Positions 35,823 to 47,842 of a stretch of 64,000 nucleotides of DNA are shown in pieces. Within the stretch, counting starts at the first letter, position 1; each line of letters starts with the position of its first letter. This stretch comes from Eretmocerus hayati (taxonomy: Eukaryota > Arthropoda > Insecta > Hymenoptera > Aphelinidae). The notes beneath the pieces were generated by a model. It was not told where the DNA came from. It made no database searches and saw nothing but the letters and a program-made list of their open reading frames with translations. The stretch spans positions 64,222,282 to 64,286,281 of the forward strand of contig CM056741.1 of assembly GCA_029851415.1 (NCBI GenBank), read 5' to 3'. The position numbers and the translations under genes were made by a program.

Positions 35823-38073
35823 CTGAGGACATCCATCAATTATAGCCCATAACACATGATCCCATTGGAACTATTCGTCATTCGTGATTGCATTGTGTAA
35901 AGGCAGTAATGAATGATGCTTGATCAATTTGCTAATATATGGCTATTACTGAGAACACGTGTAAGTTCGATTCCTGATTTGCATGGATCGGAGCAATAGA
36001 TTACTCGAGCTTGCAGTGGAGGATGAGTATAGATTAGAGGTTTTCGAAGTTGGACCCGTATTTTCAAGGTACAACCGTGACAATTGAAGTTAATTCGGCT
36101 TGATGGACATAACATATAACGAATAGCTGGATAATCATCTTCGTGCATGAGTTGTAGCACTGTGACGAACAGAGAGGTTGAGGAGGAATAGTCAAAATTG
36201 CGCGAACCACACATGAATCGGGCGTAAGCAATCCGGAGACAGGTGTTTTGATATGAGTTGCATGAGCATCTAGCGTTGATTTTTCTTCATCTCAGACAAC
36301 AGTTTTCTGCTCTCGCCTTTTTACCATCTCGAAAACTCTTGTTCCAGATTTCAGTTATAATTTTCAAATTCGTCAACGAGAGCTATTCTACCTACTCAAC
36401 AAAATGTCTCAGAAGACTTATGCACGTTTCGATTGATCGACATAATTCAGGGGAGAAAACTTCGAAATCCAACCACATCACCGTTGGCGCAAAGTTAACG
36501 CAGGAGTCGTATATGTTAGTCTCGAACGTGCGAATACTATTTCTCACGAACAAGTGCCGAATGTTATTGCTTAACCCTTCAAAACCCAGATCATGTAGAG
36601 GCGTATGAATTTTTTATTCTATTGATTCGGCGTTCTTCTTCGGGGGATCCGATTAGGCACAATCCAAATGTAATCTTGTAAAACATCCAAAATATCACTT
36701 TTTACACCGGTCTTGTAGAGCGTCATGAGTGCTGAGATTTCCAACAATTTTATAAAAGCTTAACCAGCCGGGTGATTCATGAAGAGATACTCTTTCCGTG
36801 CACGGAGCTTCCGTGATAAAATAGTCTGCTCATGATTACATACAAAATTGTTTATTAGACTGATGATGGTTGGTGCGCTTTTCTTCAGAGGAGGGATGTT
36901 TATTTTCCCGGAGAGTCGCTGATTTCAACAATTGTTTTTTATTTTGATCACTGGTATTGTTATGAGGGAAACCGAGGGAAACTGTCTTGGGCGAATATCT
37001 TCGACATAATTCATCTTCTAATTTATCTCTGCATACAAAGATTGATGTAAACTAAGCTGAAAATCTTGAATAAAATTTTAATCGATCCGTCTCAGCAAAA
37101 AGATGAGATCAGCAAGTTGTTGATTCGCGAGGCAAAAGCAGTTCGTGGATCTGGAATTGCATTCCATTCCCGATCCAGGCCATCAATAACTACTCGGTAG
37201 AATATGGAGATGTTATTCAGTCGGACACCGATCAAATCGACGATCTGAACGACGCTCAGCATTCTCATAGTGAATTTTTCGCGTAAGATCCGGGCTCTCA
37301 CTCTTTCCGCACAGCATCGCGCAAGAGTTTTGCTATAGCTGCAGCAGCTGGTGTGACGCGCAAAACGGCCAAGCTGCAGATCCGAGTTGGTATAGAGGAA
37401 AGATAAAAGGCCCGAAAATTGCGCGAGGGCCGTCCTTCTCGGCTGTCCTGTCTGCTTGATGGCCTACCCGCAACGTTCCATGCTTCCCTCGGCACAGCTT
37501 GTGGAACCGCTTGCCTACAGTTTTGTCGCTTTTTCGCGAGCTTCCTTCCCGTTACACTTGCGGAAGAAGGCTTATCTCTTGCCGCGACAAGAAATTGCTT
37601 TCGTCCCCTTCTCTCACCCTTTCACCCACCGTGTGACCTCTGATGCTGAGAGAGAGGAGAACGCGCAAAAAAGTTTAAGAGCACTGATTCGCGTGCCTGC
37701 CACCTTCGCCAGGCTTTTTACCAGCTTTCTTGTTTCGCTTTTTTCGTCGGGCATGAATTAGCTGTGAAAGTGATGGTTTCGCCGACCGAGCCATACCCAT
37801 GCTTTAGGTCTTACTCCTTGAACCAAGTTTTGTACTACACTTTGTCACACATATTATTTGTATATCCGACTCAGAATGAATAAAGTAAGCTCGAGGCAAG
37901 CCCTCCTGAGGTATCGGTGATTTTTGAAGCTCAATAATTTATGCTCTTGTTCCTGATCGAATGCGTATTTCCTCGGATATAATTTTGAATTTCTCTAAAA
38001 CTCACTCACAAGGGGGACCCACTACGCGCGGGTCACCAAAGCTCACCAGACTTTTTTCACAGTCTTGTACCAC
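35823..38073. other. Upstream flank of the corin-like gene
   Basis: No coding exon recognised. It holds the CpG-rich stretch listed separately; the rest is AT-rich. Confidence 0.45.
37290..37760. promoter_or_regulatory. CpG-rich stretch 1.5 kb upstream of the corin-like start
   Basis: GC content and CpG frequency rise sharply here against AT-rich flanks, with overlapping open frames on both strands and no domain. On the minus strand CGGAAAGA|GTGAGA near 37296 could be the donor of a 5' UTR exon. Promoter or first-exon status is inference from position and composition only. Confidence 0.3.
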
Positions 38074-38968
38074 CTACACTGTAAAAAAAATTTATGTAAA
38101 TTCACCATGCTGAGCACAGGAAATCTGGGGACACCATGCTCAGCATTGTAAATTTACAAGCCCGGATGGGGACTTTTCGAGCGGGCTTGTAAATTTCCTT
38201 ACCGGCGGATGGTGAACTCGCGCTTGGAAGCCGCCGTGCCTTTGTTACAGATCCTTATCAAAGTCTCTGTAAAATGTCGAGTTGTTGATTTTGCATCTAG
38301 GCGTCTTTTCTAGCATAAGTAGTGAGATATTGAGATGTGTTGATTCTTACGGTAGATGGGATTTTTTGGACAAAAATGCATCGATTTTGTTGTGGACCGG
38401 TCATAACCTAATACTGTGTGGCCTCGTTAAAGAAATTGATCGCGCTTGAATAATTCTATAAAAAGAAATCCGTGCATGAAAATGTTTTCTAATCGAATGT
38501 CGAGCTCTTTTCTCGCTGCCAGCATCACACACAATCACACATGCACGTGCACGAGCAAGTTCACAGAGAGCAACATCCCTTTATTTACATCGTTTATTTA
38601 CGTATACAGACGTTGACGGATGCCCATATTGCCCATGCACTTTCGATTTTCGAGTCTGCTGTCATCTGATGCTCCACTCCCACATATATACAGTTGTTCG
38701 CTTTGAACGGCCGATTCAAAAATTTTCAGATTGCAACTCGCGCACGCGTACTCAAATGAAATTTACAAGCCTGGGACGGGAAATTTACAAGCTCCGGAAC
38801 GTAAACTCACCATGCTCAGCATGGTGTCCCAGGATTTCCTGTGCTGAGCATGGTGAATTTACAAGCCGCTCGTAGGTTTCCTCACTTTCTGGTAAATTCA
38901 CCATGCTCAACATTGTGAATCTACAACCCCACCAGGTATCTTTACCTCGAGAATTTTTTACAGTGTAG
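38074..38968. mobile_element. TIR element with CTACACTGTAAAAAA ends
   Basis: The two ends are exact inverted copies of CTACACTGTAAAAAA. Sub-terminal regions carry repeated, palindromic units built from TGTAAATTCACCATGCT and its inverse (38096-38160 and 38805-38925), including CACCATGCTCAGCATGGTG. The 600 bp interior is unique and has no transposase. A non-autonomous DNA transposon is likely. Confidence 0.8.
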
Positions 38969-39073
38969 AATATGAAGATTCCAGAGTAACTCCGTCAAAT
39001 GGACCCTCTGTCCGAAGTTGCAGCCTATGACATTAGCATTGCCCACATAGGCCCATGTTAAAAAGTGATATAT

Positions 39074-40692
39074 ATATATGATGAATTCCACGCCAAAGCG
39101 ACCTACGAAAAGGGGTCATCTTCCAGATTCTTTTTTAACCTCTTTCATTCGATTCTATGGCCCAAAATAGGAACTTCTGACCACCTATGGGGCCCAAAAA
39201 AAATTTCTGCTCTCCATTGCACGCACATCCGTCAACAGACCGAAAATTTATCGTATAAGAATCGATGCTCTTTTATTCACAAAAATGGGAATATTTCGAG
39301 TTTTTGAACAGCTATCGATTTGCGGGTTGCGGCATCTGGAAGGGCATCAAAAAACCTATCGAAAACGTTGTTGGAGATTCCTTTTCTGTGATTTCGGGGC
39401 CTCCTGGAGGCAAAAGAGTGTTTTTCACTAAAATGTTGATTTCTCAAAGAGCAATTTTTCTTATTTTTTTAAAATCATATATTTGACGTAAAATTTTGCG
39501 TTCTTTTGAAAAAAATGGGTTCCAGAGAAGTTTGGGGCGATCCAAGTGACTTATGAGCCATTTTTTGAAAATTCGATTTTTGGGTTTCAGAAAAAGGCGA
39601 TTTCCTGCGCATGCGCACAAACGTAGACTTTCGGCGCTACTTCCAATGGGAAGCTGACAAAATTTCCTATAAAATGACTACCTGCAAAGTTGAAACTCAT
39701 GCACTGAAACGCGTATGAACTTTCAAAATATGCGATGAAAAACCCCGTTTGAGGCGAAACCGAGGTGCTACATTCAATTTTTTGCCAGAAAATACGATAT
39801 TTCACATTCAAAATTGCGAAAAATTGAATGTAGCACCTCGGGTTCGCCTCAAACGGGGTTTTTCATCGCATATTTTGAAAGTTCATACAATTTTATGTTG
39901 AAACCATGTGGTCCGAATTTTTTTCAGGTCAATTTCGTACTCAAAATTGAGTCCCGAGAAGATCTCGTGAACGTGTCATCTCAGCAGGCGCCACGAAGGC
40001 GTTAATGGACTGAATTTCCATGTGATTTTGATTCGACATAATTAATCCTTGCAGATCGCGTTTCAGTGCATGAATTTCAACTTTGCAGGTAGTCATTTTA
40101 TAGGAAATTTTGTCAGCTTTCCATTGAAAGTAGCGCCGAAAGTCTACGTTTGTGCGCATGCGCAGAAAATCGCCTTTTTCTGAAACCGAAAAAATCGAAT
40201 TTCCAAAAAATGGCTCATAAGTCACTTGGATCGCCCCAAACTTCTCTGGAACCCATTTTTTTCAAAAGAACGCAAAATTTTACGTCAAATATATGATTTT
40301 AAAAAAATAAGAAAAATTGCTTTTTGAGAAATCAACATTTTAGGGAAAAACAGTCTTTTGCCTCCAGGAGGCCCCGAAACCACAGAAGAGGAATCTCCAA
40401 CAACGTTTTCGATAGGTTTTTTGATGCCCTTTCAGATGCCGCAACCCGCAAATTGATAGCTTTTTAAAAACTCGAAATATTCCCATTTTTGTGAATAAAA
40501 GAGCATCGATTTTCATACGATGAATTTTCGGTCTGTTGACGGATGGGCGTGCAATGGAGAGGAGAATTTTTTTTGGGCCCCATAGGTGGTCAGAAGTTCC
40601 TATTTTGAGCCATAGAATCGAATGAAAAAGGTTAAAAAAGAATCTGAGAGATGGCCCCTTTTCGTAGGTCGCTTTGGCGTGGAATTCATCAT
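39074..40692. repeat. Foldback family B (1.6 kb) with nested palindrome
   Basis: Left arm about 39074-39715 and right arm about 40052-40692 are inverted copies beginning ATGATGAATTCCACGCCAAA. The spacer (39716-40051) contains a smaller palindrome, 39716-39889, centred on AAATTGAATGTAGCACCTCG and its inverse. Each arm carries CTGCGCATGCGCAC (39605 and, inverted, 40152). The element is flanked by AT dinucleotides on both sides. No protein recognised. Confidence 0.88.
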
Positions 40693-42783
40693 ATATGAGT
40701 CATTCTGGAGCATGCTGGACAAAACCGTCACCAGGTGGGTCTGGGAAAAATCCGCAAAAATTTTTTTCCATTAGTACTATGGTAAAATAGTACGAAAAAA
40801 ATTTTTTCAGATTTTTTCGGCCCCCCCTGTGGGCCCCAGGGCCCATGGAAGGGCCATTTTAGGCCCTTTTTTAGCCTATTCAAAGAAAATCATAGTTCCA
40901 ACGCAATTCAATATTTTCCAACGTACTTGGGCGCATTTTTCTCGTCGAGACTAGTACTTTTGAAAAAAAATTGTCCAAGGCCACTCAGTGAGCCTGACGG
41001 CTTCTGCAAGCTAATTATCGAGAGCAAATTTTAGCGATTTTTGGGTCTGCTTCAAAGCGATCTAGCTCCTACTAGACATGTGTTAATCGACTTCTGCAGG
41101 TGGTCATTTTGAAGGTCTTGGAAAAACCTACAATTTGACCACCTGCAGAAGTCGATTATCGTACTTTTCATAGGAGCTATAGTCGATACAAGTTGAGCTA
41201 TTTACGAAAAAGTCGAAAATTCAGGACTCGATTCCAAAAATATATCTTAATTTTTTTTCACCAAACTTGTGCGAAAATGTTCTTTCAGGCATCTACTTTG
41301 AGTAAAAAAAATTTGGCGGAGGTTATTTTTTTTGATTTTTTTTGCCGAGCGTTACAAAATGCCGCATTTCGTGGTTTTAGCGAAAACGGCATCTTTGACC
41401 ACGGTAACATACGCTCCCATCTGGACTGATGTGCACCAATCTGTGTGAAAGTACTCCCCAAAGTACCCCCAAGTACGTGTAAGAAGTTACGGGGACGTGC
41501 CTCCAGCCAGGAGCGAGCTGTAGGTTCTCTTTACCGTGTCAAAAATAGGCATTATTTTGGTTATTCGAGCGTAAGCGACCGAGAGCATGATTTTACTTGT
41601 TCTGGCTTACAAATGAGATAATGGGCTAGAATGAGGATCCAAACATATTTTTCCGACTCAAAATGACCATCTGAACACAATTCCGAGGTCAGTTTAGCTC
41701 TAGAATGGCGTCTAGTGCCTCAACGGTGTCAGAACCCGTCGACAGAATCTAAGTTCTTAAGGGCCAGAGGGACGACTATTTAGAGCAAGACTGACCTCGG
41801 CATTGTGTTCAGATGGTCATTTTGAGTCGGAAAAGTGTGTTTGGATCCTCATTCTAGCCCATTATCTCATTTGCAAGCCAGAACAAGTAAAATCATGCTC
41901 TCGGTCGCTTACGCTCGAATAACCAAAATAATGCCTATTTTTGACACGGTAAAGAGAACCTAGCTCGCTCCTGGCTGGAGGCACGTCCCCGCAACTTCTC
42001 ACACGTACTTGGGGGTACTTTGGGGAGTACTTTCACACAGATTGGTGCACATCAGTCCAGATGGGAGCGTATGTTACCATGGTCAAAGATGCCGTTTTTG
42101 CTAAAACCACGAAATACGGCATTTTGTAACGCTCGGCAAAAAAAAATCAAAAAAAATAACCTCCGCCAAATTTTTTTTACTCAAAGTAGATGTCTGAAAG
42201 AACATTTTCGCACAAGTTTGGTGAAAAAAAATCAAGATATATTTTTGGAATCAAGTCCTGAATTTTCGACTTTTTCGTAAATAGCTCAACTTGTATCGGC
42301 TATAGCTCCTATGAAAAGTACGATAATCGACTTCTGCAGGTGGTCAAATTGTAGGTTTTTCCAAGACCTTCAAAATGACTACCTGCAGAAGTCGATTATC
42401 ACATGTCTAGTAGGAGCTAGATCGCTTTGAAGCAGACCCAAAAATCGCTAAAATTTGCTCTCGATAATTAGCTTGCAGAAGCCGTCAGGCTCACTGAGTG
42501 GCCTTGGACAATTTTTTTTTCAAAAGTACTAGTCTCGACGAGAACAATGCGCCCAAGTACGTTGAAAAATATTGAATTGCGTTGGAACTATGATTTTCTT
42601 AGAATAGGCTAAAAAAGGGCCTAAAATCGCCCTTCCATGGGCCCTGGGGCCCACAGGGGGGGCCGAAAAAATCTGAAAAAAATTTTTTCGTACTATTTTA
42701 ACATAGTACTAATGGAAAAAAATTTTTGCGGATTTTTCCCAGACCCCCCTGGTGACGGTTTTGTCCAGCTTGCTCCAGAATGA

Positions 42784-42790
<7 letters not shown>
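40691..42790. repeat. Foldback family A, copy 2 (2.1 kb)
   Basis: Same family as the copy at 27.4 kb, with the same ends TATATGAGTCATTCTGGAGC. It abuts family B on the left through CATCATATATGAG and runs into a long (AT)n tract on the right. The central spacer (about 41696-41790) is the reverse complement of that in copy 1. The short open frame seen in the arms of copy 1 is broken here by an in-frame TAA on the left arm and a two-base deletion near 41961 on the right arm. Confidence 0.9.

Positions 42791-42834
<44 letters not shown>
42786..42834. repeat. (AT)n microsatellite
   Basis: About 24 AT units directly at the right end of foldback A copy 2; probably the remaining target tract into which the foldbacks inserted. 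Confidence 0.95.
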
Positions 42835-42836
<2 letters not shown>

Positions 42837-43299
42837 TGAAAATGCTAACATCCGGTTGTGGGTCAGCTTATTTGTCTGCATTTGTTAGTGTAGACTGAAA
42901 ATATAGAGTCCATGGAATTTGAAAGATAGTCGGGAACGTGATGATCACACACGCTGTCATTTTCGAGATCATGACACAAATTTCTAACCAACACTGACAC
43001 CTCAAAAATGATGCTAGTTGAAGAACTTTTTCACAAAATCTTCAGACTCGATAGTTTTTCGCAACACAACGTTATCGCAACAAAATGCCATATAGTTGAG
43101 ACTTTTACGTAAAACGCTATGTAGAGTGGTCTGATCATCAATTCTGACTGACCTCGGACTGACTTGGCCGATTCAAGTTCTTCTTCACATCTCTCTATCA
43201 ACGGGACTTCATCGAAAATTGCTCGATTTTGGGTAGTTATAGAACGCCAGGCGTTCTCGTTCCTTTCACTGATGTAAAGTCTAAGTATGGACAATTTCC

Positions 43300-43422
43300 T
43301 AACACGTTTGCTGCGGCAGGACCCACCGGCGTGCCCCGTGTGTTCTTCCCCCAGTGCTGAAAATTTTGGTCTTATGGGAAATAACATCATGCGGGGCCCA
43401 TCGATGGGCCTCGCTGCGCCTG
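43300..43422. mobile_element. Diverged copy of the TTAA palindromic MITE
   Basis: Opens with CTAACACGTTTGCTGCGG and contains TTATGGGAAATAACAT and GGGGCCCATCGATGGGCC, matching the reverse complement of the 17.9 kb element. The TTAA at the left end is mutated to CTAA and the right end is eroded. Confidence 0.7.
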
Positions 43423-43487
43423 GAAAAGGATCACTAAAATTCGTGCCATGTCCCGTGCCATAAGGGCTATTCCCTGCTTCTCGGTAA

Positions 43488-43872
43488 ACATTGACAATCG
43501 ATAGAGATGTGCAGTTTTTTTCATCAACGATATTTACGTCAGAACCACTTTGCAGTAACAAAATAATTTGTTTACGGATGGTGAACATCAAATCGACTCC
43601 GTGTCCGAGTAAACCTCTTCTCGCGTGATGAAGTGGCGTTTGAAAAAAGTTTTCTCAAGCATTGACATCTGCACCATTGTTCAATAACAATTCCACAGTT
43701 CCTATTTTTGCTCTCGCGTGATCTTTTGAACCGTATGATATTACGGAGTGAAGAATTGTTTCGCCACTACGTACGAGAGTTCACCGCCAAGGATTTGTAT
43801 TTGAACAGATCGTGGAATAATATTTCTTGCGACAAGTGTATCTTGAGATCGGCTAGATCGTCAATAAAGAAC
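43488..43872 (-). pseudogene. Ankyrin-repeat gene remnant, broken
   Basis: Minus-strand frames read FIDDLADLKIHLSQEILF...SLAVNSRT, then after a frameshift at about 43768 GETILHSVISYGSKDHARAK, TVELLLNNGADVNA, an in-frame TGA (43657-43655), QTPLHHA and ILLLQSGSDVNIVDEKNC. TPLHxA and VxLLLxxGADVN are hallmark ankyrin-repeat motifs. At least one frameshift and one stop make it a pseudogene as it stands. A diverged MITE lies just downstream. Similar ankyrin genes are often lineage-specific and numerous in insects; which family this came from cannot be told here. Confidence 0.75.
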
Positions 43873-43924
43873 CTATAAAGAGCAAATGAATTTCACCTGT
43901 ACCAAATATCACTTGGAATATTGG

Positions 43925-44828
43925 AATTGAGGAGTCGCGTGGAAGAAGGGCGTAATTGCAAAAAGGTCATCTTGAGAAAACCGATAAAAACGTAACCAAA
44001 GTCGCCAGAGCCGTGATTGGGTGAAATAACCTAGCTTATTTCGAAGAAGGTGGCATCCTCGGAATATCTGTACAAGAATTGGAGGATTAGAGTCAATATT
44101 GGACTTTTCATAGCTATTTCAGAAAATGCAATTAGGCCCTTTTTCCGAATCCTGGGTCAAATTTTGACGCACCTTTCCTACAAAGAATGGAATCAGATTT
44201 CGAAACTGAGTCCAATCTTCTTGAAACTTTACGAGTGTCTATGAGCATGTTTTACAAGATATCTGATTGCGAGAAGGTGGCTCAATGCACGCTCAACGCC
44301 CGGTTTTATACGCACTATACGCACGAGAAGCTTTCCGAGTCGAGTGAAAATATCGGAAATCTATTATCACTAGTAAGGGTGAAAACACGAACATGTTTCA
44401 ATAGTTATACGTCAAAATAACGTTTTTCGACTCAAGAGCATTTTTTCAAGATTTTTTCTTCGCAAATTAGGCCCTTGTTCCGTATTGTACCTGATTACAA
44501 TCTTCATAAAAAATAACGACGCCCTTTTGGTTTTGTTTCATAAGGGACTTAGACCTTTTTGAAGTATGATCTTGGAAATCACGGCCCTCTTTGAAATTTT
44601 CTGGAATTGGTTGAGAAAATTACACCCTTTTTGAAATTTTTAGATGCGATTTCGCCCTTTTCGAAATTTTCCGATGCAATTACGCCCTTTAAGATCAAGG
44701 AGTTTTCAAGGCTTTTCGAAAAATGAGTTCTAGGGGAGTGATGGATCATGGTCCGATGGTTCAAAAAAGCGACAGGGGGGAAAGGGCGTAACCGCCATTA
44801 CGCCCTTCTTCTACGCGGCCCCTCAATT
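43925..44828. mobile_element. TIR element, ends AATTGAGGRGYCGCGTRGAAG
   Basis: Left AATTGAGGAGTCGCGTGGAAG with GAAGGGCGTAAT after it; right end is its inverse (ATTACGCCCTTCTTCTACGC then GGCCCCTCAATT). Inside the right part, 44576-44692 holds degenerate tandem units of CCCTTTTTGAAATTTT type. Two small open frames in the middle have no transposase motifs. Confidence 0.75.
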
Positions 44829-47800
44829 TTTATTTGATTGTCAAAATACAACAATGAATGCCTTTAATTATTGCACATATGAAGCGATTCTCGCAATTGT
44901 ACCGTAGAGATCAACGACCGCGTTGTTCGGCTGAATCGCTGAGCACCAAGCCATCGCTCTTGTCAGAGTTTGGTCTCGAACCCATGATGTGGTTCGTACG
45001 CCAAAACCGCAACGACCCGCCACGGCTCTCGCTATTGCTTTTTCCAATGGTGATTGGGGCACTCCTACGAGTCATTTCCTCGGTGCATTCGATGCTGAAC
45101 GGCGTATATACTTTGGCGGGTCTGCAGCAAATTGCTCTGAGCCAGCAGCAGTGCCTATTCGTGAGAGCACTGGTTATGCGACCGAGAAGTGTTGCAGTCG
45201 GATCATTGCAAAATTCTGCAACTAGTGGTTGATTCTAAAGCTATTGTCCAAATTATCCAACGCCATCTCGATCGGTGTGAATAGATCGTGAAAGTCCCTC
45301 GGCACCGTTTGAGCGGTTATCCATCAGTTATTCTCAAACTGGGAAATAAAAATTCACAGTGGCTGGAGCTTACACCTATATATTCTTTCCTCCAAAAATT
45401 ATTCCGACTCTTTCAATGATCCATGGGTCCTCTGCGTCACAAATCCCGAGATCACGAAGCGATCAAACTTTGATCATTCAATCAAACATCTTGGTGCCCG
45501 CACATTTTGCACTAAATTTTCATCCATCCATTATGGGTTCTACTTTGGCGCCTTCGGATTCCTGAGCTAAATGAAAGGAGTCAGTTTTCTACCGGACAGA
45601 AAAAGTCGTGCCAGATTGTAGAGTCGATATGGTGTCGGCTTCATAGAGAAAGATACAAATGCGTCTTCAATTCGTGCATGTAATAATATCTTCCATCCGT
45701 TAATTTCATTATTGTACCAACTATTTCGAGATCTATTTTGACTCATAAACTCCTCAAAATCTACAAGACAGCCCTTGTAACAATCAAATCAATGCCACTA
45801 ATCAGGAAATTTCCCAAAATTTGCTTCGATAACGTCGAAGTCAAATTCCTCGCACGCGTGGACAGGAGCAGGCTTGGTCCTCAAACTTGCTAAATCCGAC
45901 AACATTGTCGCTGCACAGGCAAACAATTTACTCAGCTATTCAGTGCCTCTATATGCCTCATTGATCGATCGTCAATTGAGCGGGCTTTGTGTTGCGATGT
46001 GGTTTTAGTAGTGGTGGTAGTGGTGGTGGGGAAGCAACAGATTGAAATGCAATCAAATCCGCCGCGTCAAGAGGCTGGACACGAGAGCTTGCGATGCGTC
46101 AAACTGCATCGATATGTCGCCCATGCGTACGTGCGCCCTTGGATCAACCAAAGTTCAACGAGCTTTTACTCGATTCTGATTTTGACGAACGCTTCGAGGA
46201 TTGGTGTTAGTGGGACAGTTTCAAATCATGATGGATGATTTGGTCGATGAGGCCTGTACGATGAAGGACACGATGTACGATCGAATAATAGATATTGAGC
46301 TCTTTAAATTTCACTCGATTACTCGTCATACCGATGTGTGTGTTGTGCATTGAGTATTTATGTCAAACTTTTTATCAAAATGTGATTATCCGTTTAACAT
46401 TCACAAAAAACTATTCTGACGAAGGAAGAATTTATAGCTTCAGTATCTTCAGGAATGATCCAGATGATAACTAGATGCACTGCCGACACACAGATCTCTT
46501 GGTGAACGTGAACAAAGCAAACAAGGCCTTTGTTGTGGCGATTCATTTAGCGATCTAGATTCTAGACCGTTGATTTGACTGGGGGAAAAATTACCCTCTG
46601 TACATACGAGTGCAGTATACAAAATAGTATTGTAGAACTGCCGCCGTCTGACGCCGCTTATTAGGCTGTCGCAGAACGGGCAATTCCGCATATAAAATTA
46701 CACGCCACGGTTGACGGTAAGCTCGACGGTGTGCTATGTGCGACCCGGCCCACCATAGTAAGTACCGACGCTCAGCTATCATTACTTTTGTCAATGCCGC
46801 AGAGTTACCTCGTTATGCTATACCCACGCTGCATCTCGCTTCGAGCTTTGTCATCTGCCCAGCCACGGGTATTTCGAGTCTTTTTTCAAAAGATTAAAAT
46901 AGAAAAAACGACATGAAGCATGGATATCCTTGTGGTGGGGATGAAGCCTGCGCGCCATCGCATATTTTTTTTCCAAAGCTATTATTTGTACTCATCTTAT
47001 AGAGAATTCCGCGTTGTGAAACAATTGTGGAAAAAGTTGCAGCTAAATATTCAAACAGGGGAAGTCGGAAATCTATCCCCATTGTATATTTACCGACATT
47101 GTCAACTTTCGACTTTACCCAATCGATTTTTGAAACATCACCAGTGCTGAAACTATTGTCGATTTGAAATATTCCAAAAGATCGGCCTCGAAATCGGCGA
47201 CAGCTTCACTATATTTGTCATCTGTGAAACCTAAAAAATCTCCATCAAATAAACTCGAAAGTCGAAAATGCGGGTATTCGACATAGTTGAAAAGAAATTT
47301 GGTTCAAAAACAAGCATCAATTTCTCACAGTGTGATTCGATAAGTCATTTCTTGTCGTACTATAACAGTACATACATAGCACGATTTTATAAATGAATAG
47401 TGTATGACAGAATGAAATCAGATAAAATATTAAAGATTGATGGAGAAAAAAAGAGCGCGACTTGCGCGGTGCAGCTTGATCATTTCTCATATTGTATAAC
47501 ATTTTGTGTATCGGCGAAAGTAGCCCGGGTGCGAGATTTGCAAAAAGTGCATTTATCGCATAGATAGATAGCGCACGAGAGTGAGCCGAAGTTTAGCGTA
47601 AAGAACCAGGTGGCATACAACTATACCAGAGAGACAGATATATAGAAACATAATCTGGGCATAGCCGGGGCGTTAGAAACCCCAATGTGCAAATCACTGG
47701 GCTCTGTTTACAGTTGCATCAGCTGATCTTCGAATCCAATGTACAATATGTGACGCGGTATGGGACACGGAAAATTATATCGTGTGGATAGAGGGGTACC

Positions 47801-47842
47801 CATATATATGTAACGCGCAAGACAATAAGTCGCTGCAAGAGG
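44829..47842. other. Intergenic stretch, nothing firmly assigned
   Basis: A GC-richer block at about 44.9-45.23 kb is open in several frames on both strands (up to 124 codons) but shows no family motif. The rest is AT-rich with GGTGGT-type simple sequence near 46.01 kb. Confidence 0.45.

Noticed and set aside
35960..35975. GTTCGATTCC, a tRNA B-box-like motif (another at 26243)
   Set aside because: No A box, no acceptor-stem pairing and no cloverleaf around either.
44858..45232. 124-codon plus frame with overlapping frames on both strands
   Set aside because: No motif, splice site or promoter supports any one frame; treated as a GC-richer non-assigned block.
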